A stretch of 64,000 nucleotides of DNA from Gammaproteobacteria bacterium (GTDB lineage Bacteria > Pseudomonadota > Gammaproteobacteria > Chromatiales > Chromatiaceae): NCBI GenBank assembly GCA_024275295.1, contig JAJRZI010000122.1, positions 1-64,000 on the forward strand, read 5' to 3'. Made by a program: the position numbers and the translations under genes. Below are positions 36,301-47,139 of this stretch, one piece after another. Every line of letters starts with the position of its first letter. Position 1 is the first letter of the stretch. Under the pieces are notes generated by a model that saw only the letters and a list, made by a program, of their open reading frames with translations, did no database searches and was not told where the DNA came from.

Positions 36301-38889
36301 ATGAATAAAAAACCAAGCAATTCAGCTACAAAAACACCATCACATACGCCAATGATGCAGCAATACCTGCGTATCAAAAGTGAATATCCACAGATGTTGG
36401 TTTTCTACCGCATGGGTGATTTCTACGAGCTGTTCTATGAGGATGCGAAACAGGCAGCACAGCTACTCGATATCACGCTGACCAAACGGGGCAAATCCGC
36501 TGGCCAACCCATCCCAATGGCAGGTATCCCCCATCATGCTGCAGAGGGATACCTGGCCAAGCTGGTCAAGCAGGGTAAATCCGTTGCCATCTGTGAACAG
36601 GTTGGCGACCCGGCAACCAGCAAGGGGCCGGTTGAACGCAAGGTGATGCGGGTGGTCACCCCGGGCACCGTCACAGATGAAGCGCTGTTGGAAGATCGCT
36701 GGGATAATCTGCTTGCTGCACTCTATGAATCAGGCGCAAATTTTGGTCTTGCCACATTGGATCTGACCAGTGGCCGTTTTACTATTCAACAGCTATCGGA
36801 TGCAGAGGGAGTGGCCGGAGAGCTGGAGCGCGTCCATCCCGCTGAGCTACTGATTGCCGAGGAGAACAGCCTGCCTGCCCAGATCACCAGCCGGGCCGGG
36901 ATTACCCATCGCCCAATCTGGCATTTTGACAGTGACACCGCCCACCGCCTGCTGACCCAACAGTTTGGCACACGCGATCTCGGTGGCTTTGGCTGCGAAG
37001 ACCAGCCGCTGGCACTCTGCGCTGCAGGCTGCCTGTTGCAGTATGTAGCAGACACTCAGCAAAGCGCCCTCCCCCATATTCGGGGGCTGACCACAGAGCG
37101 CCGCGACGACGCCATCATCATCGATGCGGCTACCCGACAGAATCTGGAGATTGACCGCTCCCTCTCCAACCAGCCGCAGCACACCCTGGCAGGCATACTG
37201 GATCGCACCACAACCGCCATGGGCAGCCGCATGCTGCGACGCTGGATCAACCGCCCACTGCGCAATATTCAAACCGTGAGGGCGCGCCATGCCGCTATTG
37301 GCGAGCTGCTGGAGCAACAGGTCTATTCGGCACTACAGGAGGAGTTGCGCGGTATCGGTGACATCGAACGCATTCTGGCCCGTGTTGCACTAAAATCCGC
37401 CCGCCCGCGTGATCTGGCCGTGCTGCGTGACTCACTGGCCTGCCTGCCTGCAATCCAAAGCCAGCTCGCAACACTGAGTTCACCACTACTGATACAGCTG
37501 GCGCAAGAGGCAGATTCTCACCCCGGCACGGTTAATCTGTTGACCCGCGCCATTATTGAAAACCCACCCCTGTTGATCCGTGACGGCGGTGTATTGGCCG
37601 AGGGCTACGATACAGAGCTGGATGAGTTGAGAGCACTCTCCCAAAACGCAGACCAATTCCTGCTTGATCTGGAAACCCGGGAGCGGGAGCGCACCGGCAT
37701 TACCAACCTCAAGGTCAGTTACAACAGGGTGCACGGCTATTACATTGAGATCAGCCGCCTCCACTCAGACCGGGCGCCTACAGATTATATTCGTCGCCAA
37801 ACCCTAAAAGGGGTCGAACGGTTTATTACCCCCGAGCTAAAGAAGTTTGAGGATCAGGTACTGAGCGCCCGTGAGCGCTCTCTGGCCCGAGAAAAAGCAC
37901 TCTATGATGGGTTACTGGATCAGCTGCAGCCGCAGATCCCGATACTGCAGCAGTGCGCAGAGAGTCTGGCCGCACTGGATGTGCTCTGCAATCTGGCTGA
38001 ACGGTCCGAACGCATGAACCTGCATGCCCCAGAGCTTAGCGAAGAGCCGGGGCTGCACATTGAGGGGGGGCGGCATCCCGTAGTCGAAGAGGTGAGCGAC
38101 ATACCTTTTGTCGCCAACGGAGTCCACTTTGACGACAAGCGCCGCATACTCATCATCACCGGCCCCAACATGGGCGGCAAATCCACCTTTATGCGCCAAA
38201 CAGCACTGATTGTGCTGCTTGCATACGCCGGGAGTTACATCCCGGCAAGCAGCGCCAAAATCGGCCCGATTGACCGCATCTTCTCCCGTATTGGCGCATC
38301 GGATGATCTGGCAGGCGGGCGCTCCACCTTCATGGTTGAGATGGAGGAGACCGCCAACATCCTGCACAACGCCACCCAAAACAGCCTGGTGCTGATGGAT
38401 GAGATTGGCCGTGGCACCAGCACCTTTGACGGTCTCTCACTCGCCTGGGCCTGCGGGGTGGAGCTTGCCACCCGCATCAAGGCCTATACCCTGTTCGCCA
38501 CCCACTATTTTGAGCTGACCACCCTGCCCGAAGAGTTCTCCGGCATTGCCAATGTACATCTGGATGCGGTGGAGCACGGCGACTCCATCGTCTTTCTGCA
38601 TGCGGTTAAAGAGGGGCCGGCCAATCAGAGCTATGGTCTACAGGTCGCTGCACTAGCAGGGGTGCCCAAAGGCATCATAGATCGCGCCCGTCAACGTCTG
38701 CGGGAACTGGAGGATGCCGCCCAGCGCCACACCGAAGGACAGACGGTGCAGATGTCACTGTTTCAGCCTGTCGAAGAACAGCCGGTTAAGAGACATCCCA
38801 TTGAGGAGGCACTGCATGAGGTGGAGCCGGACAATCTCACTCCCCGGCAGGCACTGGACGAACTTTATCGCTTAAAGCAGCTTGTCTAA
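36301..38889 (+). CDS. mutS: DNA mismatch repair protein MutS
   Basis: MutS recognises mismatches and small loops and starts methyl-directed repair. The 862-residue protein has the mismatch-binding [11 protein letters not shown] (Phe-X-Glu motif), connector and lever domains, and an ABC-type ATPase with Walker [13 protein letters not shown], Walker [17 protein letters not shown] and the His in ATHYFELT. The C-terminal tetramerisation region is present. It ends in TAA and has no operon partner. As mutS is intact, the nearby tracts are not explained by loss of this gene. Confidence 0.98.
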   Translation: MNKKPSNSATKTPSHTPMMQQYLRIKSEYPQMLVFYRMGDFYELFYEDAKQAAQLLDITLTKRGKSAGQPIPMAGIPHHAAEGYLAKLVKQGKSVAICEQVGDPATSKGPVERKVMRVVTPGTVTDEALLEDRWDNLLAALYESGANFGLATLDLTSGRFTIQQLSDAEGVAGELERVHPAELLIAEENSLPAQITSRAGITHRPIWHFDSDTAHRLLTQQFGTRDLGGFGCEDQPLALCAAGCLLQYVADTQQSALPHIRGLTTERRDDAIIIDAATRQNLEIDRSLSNQPQHTLAGILDRTTTAMGSRMLRRWINRPLRNIQTVRARHAAIGELLEQQVYSALQEELRGIGDIERILARVALKSARPRDLAVLRDSLACLPAIQSQLATLSSPLLIQLAQEADSHPGTVNLLTRAIIENPPLLIRDGGVLAEGYDTELDELRALSQNADQFLLDLETRERERTGITNLKVSYNRVHGYYIEISRLHSDRAPTDYIRRQTLKGVERFITPELKKFEDQVLSARERSLAREKALYDGLLDQLQPQIPILQQCAESLAALDVLCNLAERSERMNLHAPELSEEPGLHIEGGRHPVVEEVSDIPFVANGVHFDDKRRILIITGPNMGGKSTFMRQTALIVLLAYAGSYIPASSAKIGPIDRIFSRIGASDDLAGGRSTFMVEMEETANILHNATQNSLVLMDEIGRGTSTFDGLSLAWACGVELATRIKAYTLFATHYFELTTLPEEFSGIANVHLDAVEHGDSIVFLHAVKEGPANQSYGLQVAALAGVPKGIIDRARQRLRELEDAAQRHTEGQTVQMSLFQPVEEQPVKRHPIEEALHEVEPDNLTPRQALDELYRLKQLV

Positions 38890-38891
38890 GA

Positions 38892-39515
38892 TCAATCCAG
38901 CGTGATCTTTATTTGATGTTCGCCCACATCAATTACATCACCGTGCTGTAGTTGCACCGTCTGTTGTGTCATCTCCACCCCATTGACCTCTGGCATCTCT
39001 CCACCAATATGCAGCAGGTAAGTACCCTGGGTTCTCCGGGCGATCACGGCAACACTCTCTCCAGGGCGACCAATGGTAAAGAGGGGATCTTTCAGTGTTT
39101 CAACCTGCCCTGCCTCCGGGCCTTGCAAAAAGAAGATCATCCCTTTTTGCCGCCTGCTCTTTTCAACCGGTTGAACAGCCGCATGCCCTGCATCGGCAGA
39201 CTGCTCTGCACCATCTGCAACCACATAACGCAGTTCAAAATTACCAATCTGCAGGTTATCCCCAGGCCTGAATATATGCTTATGCACCGGCCTGCCATTG
39301 AGCAAGGTGCCATTGCTGCTGTTGCAGTCTTCAATAAAATAGTTGGATGAGATTTGAGTCAGTTTGGCATGCTGGCGGCTGATTTTTGGATCAATCAGCT
39401 GGACATCACCCTGTGGATCACGCCCAATGGAGAGTGCCGCCTTGTCCAGAGGCAGTTCGCTGACCAGCGTCCCTCCAGAGAAAACCTCCAGCTTTCTTAT
39501 GGTTTGTTTGGCCAT
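38892..39515 (-). CDS. FHA-domain protein
   Basis: This protein of about 207 residues has two forkhead-associated domains that bind phosphothreonine. The first (about 8-95) is clear: LSIGRDPQGDVQLIDPKISRQHAKL, then SSNGTLLNGRP. The second (about 130-207) is degenerate (FTIGRPGESVAVI, GDVIDVGEHQIKITLD). The ATG at 39515 is chosen because AGGA precedes it by seven bases; a longer reading would add 16 unlikely residues. It follows the PP2C phosphatase gene by about 77 bases, so the pair is a phosphothreonine reader and eraser. No kinase is adjacent. Confidence 0.85.
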   Translation of the reverse strand: MAKQTIRKLEVFSGGTLVSELPLDKAALSIGRDPQGDVQLIDPKISRQHAKLTQISSNYFIEDCNSSNGTLLNGRPVHKHIFRPGDNLQIGNFELRYVVADGAEQSADAGHAAVQPVEKSRRQKGMIFFLQGPEAGQVETLKDPLFTIGRPGESVAVIARRTQGTYLLHIGGEMPEVNGVEMTQQTVQLQHGDVIDVGEHQIKITLD

Positions 39516-39592
39516 CACATCCTTTGACAGGGACAGATCATGATAAGAGAAGTGTAGACCCAAAACAGAGGGGTTACTTGTTTAAATCAATC

Positions 39593-40354
39593 TCATCCCA
39601 AAACGGGGATTTCAGGCCGCGCCAACACCAGCGATATGTTATCTGTCCCACCCTGTTTCAGAGCCAGTTCAAGCAATAGATCAGCTGCACGGGGGAGATC
39701 CGGTAGACTCTCCTGAATCACTGCACCGATCATTCCATCGGTCACCATATTGGTTAATCCATCGGAACAGAAGAGATAGATATCACCAGGCTCCAGCTCA
39801 ATCTCGGCACTATCCACATCAACCCTGGCACCCAGCCCCACGCCCCGGATCAGTTTGCTGCTGGATATGCCAGCCGCCCTTGCCTCACGCTGCGTTCTAA
39901 AAATGCCTTGATCCACCAGAGACTGCAGCAGGGTGTGATCACGTGTCAGAGTGATCAATCTGCCACGGCGCAGCAGATAGAGGCGAGAGTCTCCCACATG
40001 GGCATAGAACAACCTGTTCTGGATAAACAGCCCTGCAACAACCGTTGTCCCCATCCCCCGATATGCAATGGATTGCTCCGACAGATCAAAGATTGCCTGA
40101 TTAGCCAATTCCACCGCCTGCCGCACCCCGCCTTGCGCGGTGCTACCACCACTCTGATGCAGCTGCGCCACCAGGGCATCACTGATCTTTTGCACCGCCA
40201 TCTCACTGGCAACCTCTCCTGCCCGATGACCACCCATACCATCCGCCAGGACAACTATACCGGCATCAGGCAGAAGCCTGAAAGCGTCTTCATTTCTCTT
40301 GCGCACCAGACCGCTGTCGCTGCGTGCTGTTGCATCCAGCATGTAAGGCGTCAT
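39593..40354 (-). CDS. PP2C-family serine/threonine protein phosphatase
   Basis: This protein of about 253 residues removes phosphate from Ser/Thr using two metal ions. It shows the PP2C motifs SDSGLVRKRNEDAF, VVLADGMGGHRAGEVAS, GTTVVAGLF, VGDSRLYLLRRG, LTRDHTLL and the C-terminal FCSDGLTNMV and GGTDNISLVLA. All metal-binding aspartates are present. The ATG at 40354 overlaps the end of the kelch reading frame; a TTG seven codons earlier and an ATG four codons later are alternatives. It forms a unit with the kelch gene and the FHA gene. Confidence 0.92.
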   Translation of the reverse strand: MTPYMLDATARSDSGLVRKRNEDAFRLLPDAGIVVLADGMGGHRAGEVASEMAVQKISDALVAQLHQSGGSTAQGGVRQAVELANQAIFDLSEQSIAYRGMGTTVVAGLFIQNRLFYAHVGDSRLYLLRRGRLITLTRDHTLLQSLVDQGIFRTQREARAAGISSSKLIRGVGLGARVDVDSAEIELEPGDIYLFCSDGLTNMVTDGMIGAVIQESLPDLPRAADLLLELALKQGGTDNISLVLARPEIPVLG

Positions 40355-40358
40355 CAAC

Positions 40359-41726
40359 CTATTCAAACGCCTCAACCGGGATCAGATCCTTTACAAACAT
40401 CACAACCTGAAAGCGCCTTTTCAAGGTCGGGTTGTAGTAGTTGGGATAGAGATTGCCATTGGCAAAACGGATGTACATACCCTTGGCATAGGCACCGGAT
40501 GGCACCACCAGCCAGGCCTGCATACCATCTGTTCTTTCAACCTGTAGCAGGCTGAACTGTCCTGCATGCAGATACTCAATCACCCTGGCCTTGTTCGGGT
40601 AGGCATGTCGAAGCTGCTGCAACCTGTTGGCCTTTGCCTTTCTGACTTGTTCCGCCTCTTCTGGCCTGCCCCAATAGCCAATATCACCCTGCTCATTAAA
40701 AAAGGCGAAGGCGACATCATTGGTCAACTCTGCACCCACAGAACCACCCAAAATATAGAGGGCATCCTGATGCACCACCGCACTAAATGAACCACGGGCA
40801 TCGGGGAGGGGCGTGGTATATTGCCAATCCGCAATCGCCCCCTCTTCGGTTAAACGCCCCTTCTCGATGCTGGCCAGATGCATTATGCCGTCGATCCCAC
40901 CCATCGCATAGATATAACCATTATGGGCTACGGCCTCCAGTCCATAACGGTTTTTCTGCATCGCAGAGGTGGTCTGCCACGGGTTAAACATCCCTTCATC
41001 ATCCTGCTGTTACCACTCTACCGATGCAATGCCCACGCCTGCACTCTTGTCGTGTCCACCCAGCACATAGAGCTTGTCGCCCACATTTTTAACCGCATGG
41101 ACATAACGCGCATACTGCATCGGATCGGACAGCAGCTCCCACTCACCCAGGCTGCCATCTGCTTCGATCCTTGCCCGCTCAATGCTGTCCAGCAGCTTGC
41201 CACCAAAGCCACCCACCGCATAGAGATAGCCATTAATATGTGCGATATGCACGCAGCGTCTGGCAATATTGAGTTTGTTCTTCTCCAGCACCCATGGACC
41301 AATGCTGCCATCTGGATTGACCGCTGCCCGCTCTACTGAATCCAGCAGACCCTTCACATTAGTGCGTGACCCCCCAACGACATACACATAGCCTCCGACA
41401 TGCGCCACTCCATGATAGGAGCGACCAACGTTCAACTTATGCTTGGCATATTGCCACGCTGAAAGAGAACCATCCGGGCCGATATGACTGTACTCAACAC
41501 GGCTGATATAGACCTCTTTATTGGTGCCGCCAATCAGATAGAGACGATCCTGAATAACCAGTGCGGCATGCCCGGTACGCTCCATCGAGAGCGCAGGCCC
41601 ACTCTTCCAGCCAGGAATCCAGGCCTTCTCATCCGTGGTTATGGGTGCAGCAATAGAGGGTGATTGAAATAAAAACAGAGCAGACAAAAACCAGGCAGAA
41701 CAATGCAACACTTTTAATATTTTCAT
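40359..41726 (-). pseudogene. Kelch-repeat exported protein interrupted by an in-frame TAA
   Basis: From ATG 41726 (GGAG eight bases before it) the frame encodes a signal peptide (cut near SIAAP) and kelch repeats of the type SVExxxIxxDGSxGxW ... YVLGG, with GG doublets at each blade. Codon 239 is TAA (41010-41012). Past it the same frame continues with QQDDEGMFNPWQT and IYAMGG, exactly the next repeat, for another 216 codons. Aligned with other blades, the stop falls at a Ser/Ala position and TCA to TAA would be one change. The C-terminal part (RFQVVMFVKDLIPVEAF) is not kelch. If translated to the first stop it would give 238 residues with about four blades. Confidence 0.8.
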
Positions 41727-41745
41727 ATCAAACTCCGCCTCTGTG

Positions 41746-42642
41746 TTAGATGAGATAATCCAACACCAGACCTGCAAATATGACTGCACCAACATTATTG
41801 TTGTTCAAAAAGGCACTAAAACAACCCTTTTTATCACGCTCACGCGTAATATATTGCTGGTAGACAAACAGCACGGCCGCCGTCGCAAGTCCAATATAGT
41901 AGCTGATGCCAAGTTCTGCATTAATGCCCACCAGCAGCAAAATGCCCAGCATGGTGACCTGCAGGATGCCGATAATGATCAGATCCATATCCCCAAACAG
42001 AATCGCTGTCGATTTGACACCAATCTTTATATCATCTTCGCGATCGACCATGGCGTATTGGGTATCATAGATCAAAGCCCAGATCACGGTGGCCACAAAC
42101 AGCAGCCAGCCTACCGGCACAACGGTCTGCGTGAGTGCCGTAAAGGCCATCGGCACGGCCCAGCCAAAGGCAGCACCCAGCACCAGTTGCGGGAGATGCG
42201 TATAGCGTTTCATGAAGGGATAGAGAGCCGCCAGGGTAACTGCCACAAACGACATCAATACGGTTTGCCAATTCAACAGCAGCACCAGCAGAAAGGCCGA
42301 ACCCACCAACGCAGCAAACACGCCCAGCGCCTCTTTGGGGCTGACCAGCCCGGCGGCAATAGGCCGGTTTTTTGTACGCTCTACCTTTCCGTCGATCTTG
42401 CGATCGGCATAGTCATTGATGGCACAGCCCGCCGAGCGCATCAGCGTGACCCCGATGATAAAGACCAGCACCACACCCCAATCCGGATGCCCCTCCCCGG
42501 CAATCCACAAGGCCCACAGGGCGGGCCACATCAGTAGCAGAATGCCAATCGGACGGTTTGCCCGCACCAGCAGTGCATAATGACCCAGGCGCTCACACCA
42601 GGAAAATTGGGGGGAGTTTACATTCAACTCAGGCTGAGTCAC
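41746..42642 (-). CDS. ubiA: 4-hydroxybenzoate octaprenyltransferase
   Basis: UbiA attaches the polyprenyl tail to 4-hydroxybenzoate in ubiquinone synthesis, in the inner membrane. The 298-residue protein has about eight to nine helices and both Asp-rich motifs: [15 protein letters not shown] and the second [12 protein letters not shown]. Its start overlaps the ubiC stop by four bases. The product makes the quinone of aerobic or nitrate respiration. Confidence 0.97.
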   Translation of the reverse strand: MTQPELNVNSPQFSWCERLGHYALLVRANRPIGILLLMWPALWALWIAGEGHPDWGVVLVFIIGVTLMRSAGCAINDYADRKIDGKVERTKNRPIAAGLVSPKEALGVFAALVGSAFLLVLLLNWQTVLMSFVAVTLAALYPFMKRYTHLPQLVLGAAFGWAVPMAFTALTQTVVPVGWLLFVATVIWALIYDTQYAMVDREDDIKIGVKSTAILFGDMDLIIIGILQVTMLGILLLVGINAELGISYYIGLATAAVLFVYQQYITRERDKKGCFSAFLNNNNVGAVIFAGLVLDYLI

Positions 42643-43226
42643 GGCTTAGGCTCCTTAACTAGCAGAGGGATCTCCGGCAGAAAGATCTCATTCACCAACA
42701 GTGGCTTTCCCGCCAGATAGAAGAGGGTGCGCCGCCCCCACAATTCAGCAGGTTTCTGTCCCAGATGAGCGGTAGCCGCAGCAAACAGGGGATGACGCGG
42801 TTGCAGTCGGGCAATCTGAATGGGGCCACGTCGCATGCCGGGATCAGAAAAGAGGACAGCACCCAAAGGTTTACTGCCCAGATTGGCAAGCCGTCGGGCC
42901 GAGCCACGCAAGCTGCTGGCAGGAATCAGGGTGCGTGCAAACACCCATGGGGTGCCATGCCCAAGCAGTTCAACTTCACGCACCAGCGCCGTTTCGGCCC
43001 GGCGGGTATGTAACAACCGACTCTCGCTGTAGAGCGGTCGCCCCCACCCCTGGCGCAACACTCGTACCCGGAATGCCCCCTCACTGGCCTTGACCAATCG
43101 GCTGGTCAGCGACCCGCGATCCAGCAGCCAATCCTCCAGGCCGGTTGGCACATTTGAACCGCGATGAACCTGCCAGCTGCCCCAGTTTGGCTCAAGGTTA
43201 GCGGAGAGTCTGTTCTCTGAACTCAA
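42639..43226 (-). CDS. ubiC: Chorismate pyruvate-lyase
   Basis: UbiC removes pyruvate from chorismate to give 4-hydroxybenzoate, the first committed ubiquinone step. The 195-residue protein shows [16 protein letters not shown], the invariant Arg in [12 protein letters not shown], and the C-terminal FLPEIPLL containing the active-site Glu. It lies upstream of ubiA in the usual order, with recG on the far side. Confidence 0.95.
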   Translation of the reverse strand: MSSENRLSANLEPNWGSWQVHRGSNVPTGLEDWLLDRGSLTSRLVKASEGAFRVRVLRQGWGRPLYSESRLLHTRRAETALVREVELLGHGTPWVFARTLIPASSLRGSARRLANLGSKPLGAVLFSDPGMRRGPIQIARLQPRHPLFAAATAHLGQKPAELWGRRTLFYLAGKPLLVNEIFLPEIPLLVKEPKP

Positions 43227-43275
43227 GATTTTTTCCAGCCGTTATAGATTAAGGAGGGGGATTATCGCATAAGTT

Positions 43276-45375
43276 TCAGACAGAACCGTACTCTGTCTTC
43301 TGCCCCAGCCATCGTCTGACCAACGGCTGTGCATGCGCAGGGTAGCGCTCTAAAACAGTCTCAGCTGCCTGCTGCACCTCAGGCAGCAGCGACTGATGAT
43401 GCACCAGGTCTGCAATTCGCAGCTGCATCTCACCCGTCTGACGGGTACCCAGCACCTCGCCGGGGCCACGCAGCTCCAGATCCTTCTGCGCAATGGCAAA
43501 ACCATCATTGGTGGCCCGCATGATGCTCAACCGCTCACGCGCACTCTCTGACAGGAGATGATACATCAGCACGCAGTGACTCTCGGCAGCGCCCCGCCCG
43601 ACCCGCCCTCGCAGCTGATGCAGTTGCGCCAGCCCAAGGCGTTCGGGGTTTTCGATAATCATCAGGCTGGCATTGGGTACATCCACACCCACCTCGATCA
43701 CCGTCGTAGCCACCAGCAGATCCAGCTTTCCGGATTTGAAATCCAGCATGATCTGCTCTTTATCACTCGCTTTCAGGCGTCCGTGCACCAGCCCCACATT
43801 CAGCTCCGGCAGGGCTTCCGCCAGCAGTGCTGCGGTATCCTCTGCCGCCTGACACTGCAGTGCCTCAGACTCTTCAATCAGGGTGCAGACCCAGTAGGTC
43901 TGCCGCCCCTCTTTGCAGGCGCTGCGCACCCGGCTGATGACCTCTTCCCGGCGACTGTCAGGGATCACCACCGTGGCAACCGGCTTGCGCCCGGGTGGCA
44001 GCTCATCAATCACCGACACATCCAGATCGGCATAGGCTGACATCGCCAGCGTGCGCGGTATCGGGGTGGCCGTCATGATCAGCTGATGCGGCACCCTGCC
44101 ATTCTCTGCACCTTTCTCCCGTAGCGCCAGGCGTTGATGTACACCAAAACGGTGCTGCTCATCAATGATGGCCAGTCCCAGGGACTTAAACTGCACATCA
44201 CCCTGAAACAGGGCATGCGTGCCGACAATCACAGCAGCACTGCCATCCACCAGTTGTGACAGCACCTGCTCCCGTTTTTTGCCCTTGTGCCGCCCGGTGA
44301 GCCAGGCCACCTTGATCCCCAGCGGCTCCAACCAGCCCTGAAAGTTTCTCAGATGCTGCTCTGCCAGCAGCTCCGTCGGAGCCATCAGCACAACCTGATG
44401 ATGGGCCTCAACCGCCTGGACGGCCGCCAGCGCAGCCACCACTGTCTTACCAGAGCCGACATCCCCCTGCACCAAACGCATCATCGGGTGCCGCTGTTTC
44501 AGGTCACTGCTGATCTCGCCCACCACCCGCTGCTGGGCAGCAGTCAGCTTGAATGGCAGTGCTGCAAGCAGCATTTTCCCTAGCCGATCTCCCCCATCCA
44601 GCATGGGAGCAGCTGTTTTACGCTGCTCATGGCGCAATTTGCGCAGACTGATCTGATGGGCCAGCAGCTCTTCAAAGGCCAGTCGTCGTTGAGCTGGGTG
44701 GTCTCCCTCCAATAGCTGATGTTGTGACACATCCGGTGGTGGGCGGTGCAAAAAACGAACAGTCTCCAACAGCGCTGGCAGGTTATAGCGATCCAACAGC
44801 TCTTGCGGCAACCACTCATGCAGCAGACCCGGCTGCTCTTCCAAAACAGCCAAGGCCCGCTCAGTCATGCTTCGCCAACTTAGCTGATGCATCCCCTCTG
44901 TTGTGGGGTAGATGGGGGTGAGTGTCTCTTCAACCGCGCTCTCATCCCCCTCCTCCAGGCGGCTGTATTCCGGGTGGATCAGCTCCAGTGATACAGGCCC
45001 ACGCCGCACCTCGCCAAAGCAGCGCAGACGAACTCCTCTCACCAGATTGGCCTTTTGTGCCGCAGAGAAATGAAAAAAACGCAGCATCAGGGAGCCGCTG
45101 CCATCCGCTATCTGCACTAGCAACGAGCGGCGGCGGCCAAACCTGATATCACTTAGTTCAACCTCACCCTCAACAACAACCTGCTCACCGGGCCGCAGGC
45201 TGCCTATGGGCACAACCCGGGTTCGATCCTGATAGCGGGATGGCAGATGAAACAACACATCCTGCACCGTGTTGATGCCGAGCCGCCCCAATCTTTCTGC
45301 ATTACGCGGGCCAACCCCCTGAAGTGTGGTAACCGGCATTTCACCCAGGTTGTTATTTTTTATATTCACAGACAT
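43276..45375 (-). CDS. recG: ATP-dependent DNA helicase RecG
   Basis: RecG reverses stalled forks and branch-migrates junctions. The 699-residue protein has the N-terminal wedge domain (TTLQGVGPRNAERLGRLG, PSRYQDRT), and helicase motifs GDVGSGKT (I), DEQHRFGV (II), TATPIPRT (III) and the C-terminal VIEVGVDVPNA and QLRGRVGRG. An internal ATG at 45339 (MPVTTLQGVG) preceded by GGGTG is an equally good start and would shorten it by 12 residues. It lies downstream of a divergent yjbQ gene. Confidence 0.97.
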   Translation of the reverse strand: MSVNIKNNNLGEMPVTTLQGVGPRNAERLGRLGINTVQDVLFHLPSRYQDRTRVVPIGSLRPGEQVVVEGEVELSDIRFGRRRSLLVQIADGSGSLMLRFFHFSAAQKANLVRGVRLRCFGEVRRGPVSLELIHPEYSRLEEGDESAVEETLTPIYPTTEGMHQLSWRSMTERALAVLEEQPGLLHEWLPQELLDRYNLPALLETVRFLHRPPPDVSQHQLLEGDHPAQRRLAFEELLAHQISLRKLRHEQRKTAAPMLDGGDRLGKMLLAALPFKLTAAQQRVVGEISSDLKQRHPMMRLVQGDVGSGKTVVAALAAVQAVEAHHQVVLMAPTELLAEQHLRNFQGWLEPLGIKVAWLTGRHKGKKREQVLSQLVDGSAAVIVGTHALFQGDVQFKSLGLAIIDEQHRFGVHQRLALREKGAENGRVPHQLIMTATPIPRTLAMSAYADLDVSVIDELPPGRKPVATVVIPDSRREEVISRVRSACKEGRQTYWVCTLIEESEALQCQAAEDTAALLAEALPELNVGLVHGRLKASDKEQIMLDFKSGKLDLLVATTVIEVGVDVPNASLMIIENPERLGLAQLHQLRGRVGRGAAESHCVLMYHLLSESARERLSIMRATNDGFAIAQKDLELRGPGEVLGTRQTGEMQLRIADLVHHQSLLPEVQQAAETVLERYPAHAQPLVRRWLGQKTEYGSV

Positions 45376-45430
45376 TTTTTATGTGCTGAAACCTTGTTGC
45401 ATGCCTCACAGAATGCCTAAAATGAACCCT

Positions 45431-45844
45431 ATGATCAAACAACAAACGCTACAGATCCAAACCCGTGGGCGTGGCACTTACGACATCACCCATCAGGTTG
45501 AGCGGATTGTGCATGAATCAACTGCTCGAAACGGGCTCTGTCATCTCTTTATCCAGCACACCAGTGCCTCACTTATTCTATGTGAAAATGCAGATCCTTC
45601 CGTGCGTGATGATCTTGAGGTTTTCATGGCGCGGTTGATCCCCGATGGCGATCCAACCTTCGAACATACGCAGGAAGGGCCGGATGACATGCCGGCACAT
45701 CTACGCAGCATCCTGACCAACATGGATCTGACCCTGCCCATATCCAATGGGCGCTGCGCACTGGGCACCTGGCAGGGTGTTTTTCTGTGGGAGCACCGTA
45801 CGTACCCCCACCGAAGAGAGGTTATCATAACCATTCAGGACTAG
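45431..45844 (+). CDS. YjbQ/UPF0047 family protein
   Basis: This 137-residue protein belongs to the YjbQ (UPF0047) family, beta-rich proteins that form trimers and can show weak thiamine-phosphate synthase activity. It shows FIQHTSASLILCENADPSVRDD and the conserved His-containing LGTWQGVFLWEHR. The ATG at 45431 fits the family start (MIKQQTLQIQTRGRG); earlier in-frame starts would overlap recG. The cellular role is unsettled. Confidence 0.9.
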   Translation: MIKQQTLQIQTRGRGTYDITHQVERIVHESTARNGLCHLFIQHTSASLILCENADPSVRDDLEVFMARLIPDGDPTFEHTQEGPDDMPAHLRSILTNMDLTLPISNGRCALGTWQGVFLWEHRTYPHRREVIITIQD

Positions 45845-45922
45845 ACTTGCTCAGTCCCTCTAAAATAATGGTATGGCTTACCCCTGTGAGCCATCAGTAA
45901 AACACTACCGGAAACATCTGCC

Positions 45923-46585
45923 ATGCACATCACAAAACACAACACCACGACCACCGGGCTGCTGCTGACAGGCCTCATCCTTATCCTTGGCGGATGCCAA
46001 TCGGCCTACTACTCCACACTGGAAAAGGTGGGCTACCACAAACGTGACATTCTGGTTGAACGTGTTGGCAAGGCACGCGACGCCCAGCAGGAAGGGAAAG
46101 AGCAGTTCAAATCTGCATTGGAAAAATTCTCAAGCGTGCTGAATTTCAAAGGTGGTGCACTTGAAGACAAATACAAGCAGCTTAACGAAGAGTATGAAGA
46201 TAGCGAAGAGGCAGCCGATGATGTACGCAGCCGGATAGACGCTGTGGAGTCAGTCGCTGAAGCCTTGTTTGAAGAGTGGAAAGAGGAACTAGGTCAATAC
46301 ACCAATGCATCGCTTAAACGGGATAGCAAAGATAAGCTGCGCAACACACGCAAACGCTATAAAAAATTGATTACCGCTATGCGACGGGCGGAGAAAAAGA
46401 TGGATCCTGTACTTAACGCATTCAAAGATCAGGTGCTCTATTTAAAACACAACCTCAATGCCAAGGCCATTATGTCACTACAAAAAGAGCTGCGCACCGT
46501 TAAGTCAAATATCGCAGCCCTGGTTAATGATATGGAAAAATCAATCCATGAAGCCGATACCTTTATTCGAGAGGTTGGTTTGTAA
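45923..46585 (+). CDS. DUF2959 lipoprotein
   Basis: This 220-residue protein has a lipobox LGGC (Cys25) and then the DUF2959 sequence SAYYSTLEKVGYHKRDILVERV followed by long charged helices with coiled-coil character (residues about 55-215). The family is common in marine gammaproteobacteria; its role is unknown, presumably structural in the envelope. It follows yjbQ by about 80 bases on the same strand. Confidence 0.88.
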   Translation: MHITKHNTTTTGLLLTGLILILGGCQSAYYSTLEKVGYHKRDILVERVGKARDAQQEGKEQFKSALEKFSSVLNFKGGALEDKYKQLNEEYEDSEEAADDVRSRIDAVESVAEALFEEWKEELGQYTNASLKRDSKDKLRNTRKRYKKLITAMRRAEKKMDPVLNAFKDQVLYLKHNLNAKAIMSLQKELRTVKSNIAALVNDMEKSIHEADTFIREVGL

Positions 46586-46665
46586 CCTAATTTATTCGGC
46601 TACTCCTTATAATTTTCAACCCATCATGGGTGGGTAACTCCACACCATGATTATCAAAACAGTGG

Positions 46666-46980
46666 CTAAGAAAGATGGTAAATCAGCAGAGCATTACAGA
46701 GCAGTTGAATCGCAAGCAGTGCCATTACTCTTTTTTTTCCTTTTCTCTCTCTCACCATATTGAGCAATACGAGAAGCACTAACAGAGCACCACCATAAAT
46801 ACCCAGCATTTGAAGTTGCTTGGTAGTTCCTGCAGACGCAGAAATCATTCCATTTGCTATAGCTGCAAGTCGCCCTTCTGCTATGACATCAAAAGATATT
46901 AGCTGAAAAAAGGCCAGCACTAAGCAGTTTGGAATAGATTTTAAGAAAAGCTCAATATATTTCTGATATCGATCAAACAT
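46666..46980 (-). CDS. Small membrane protein of unknown function
   Basis: The protein of about 104 residues starts MFDRYQKYIELFLKS and has two to three hydrophobic segments (IPNCLVLAFFQLISF, GIYGGALLVLLVLLNMV, ALLAIQLLCNALLIYHL) separated by a basic loop RERKGKKR. An upstream in-frame start would add 14 residues. No family is recognised. It lies downstream of the DUF4124 gene on the same strand, after a hairpin. Confidence 0.55.
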   Translation of the reverse strand: MFDRYQKYIELFLKSIPNCLVLAFFQLISFDVIAEGRLAAIANGMISASAGTTKQLQMLGIYGGALLVLLVLLNMVRERKGKKRVMALLAIQLLCNALLIYHLS

Positions 46981-47080
46981 GATCTCTATACCCAATATCC
47001 ACTGGATATCATCGCCATACAATCGTAAGATTATTTAGTAATGTTATATATCGGCATGATTTCTATAAACTGGAATGCAC

Positions 47081-47104
47081 AAAGCCCCACAATGCGGGGC
47101 TTTT
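47081..47104. terminator. Hairpin terminator after the DUF4124 gene
   Basis: AAAGCCCC and GGGGCTTTT form an 8-bp stem with a seven-base loop. It lies about 40 bases past the DUF4124 stop. T tracts are short on both strands, so it may be weak or bidirectional. Confidence 0.6.
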
Positions 47105-47139
47105 CTGTATGGTGAAAATATGATTTCAGGGTGAAACAG

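Noticed and set aside
41010-41795. Two independent kelch genes
   Set aside because: Both lie in the same frame, the second has no ribosome site, and the stop falls inside a repeat unit.
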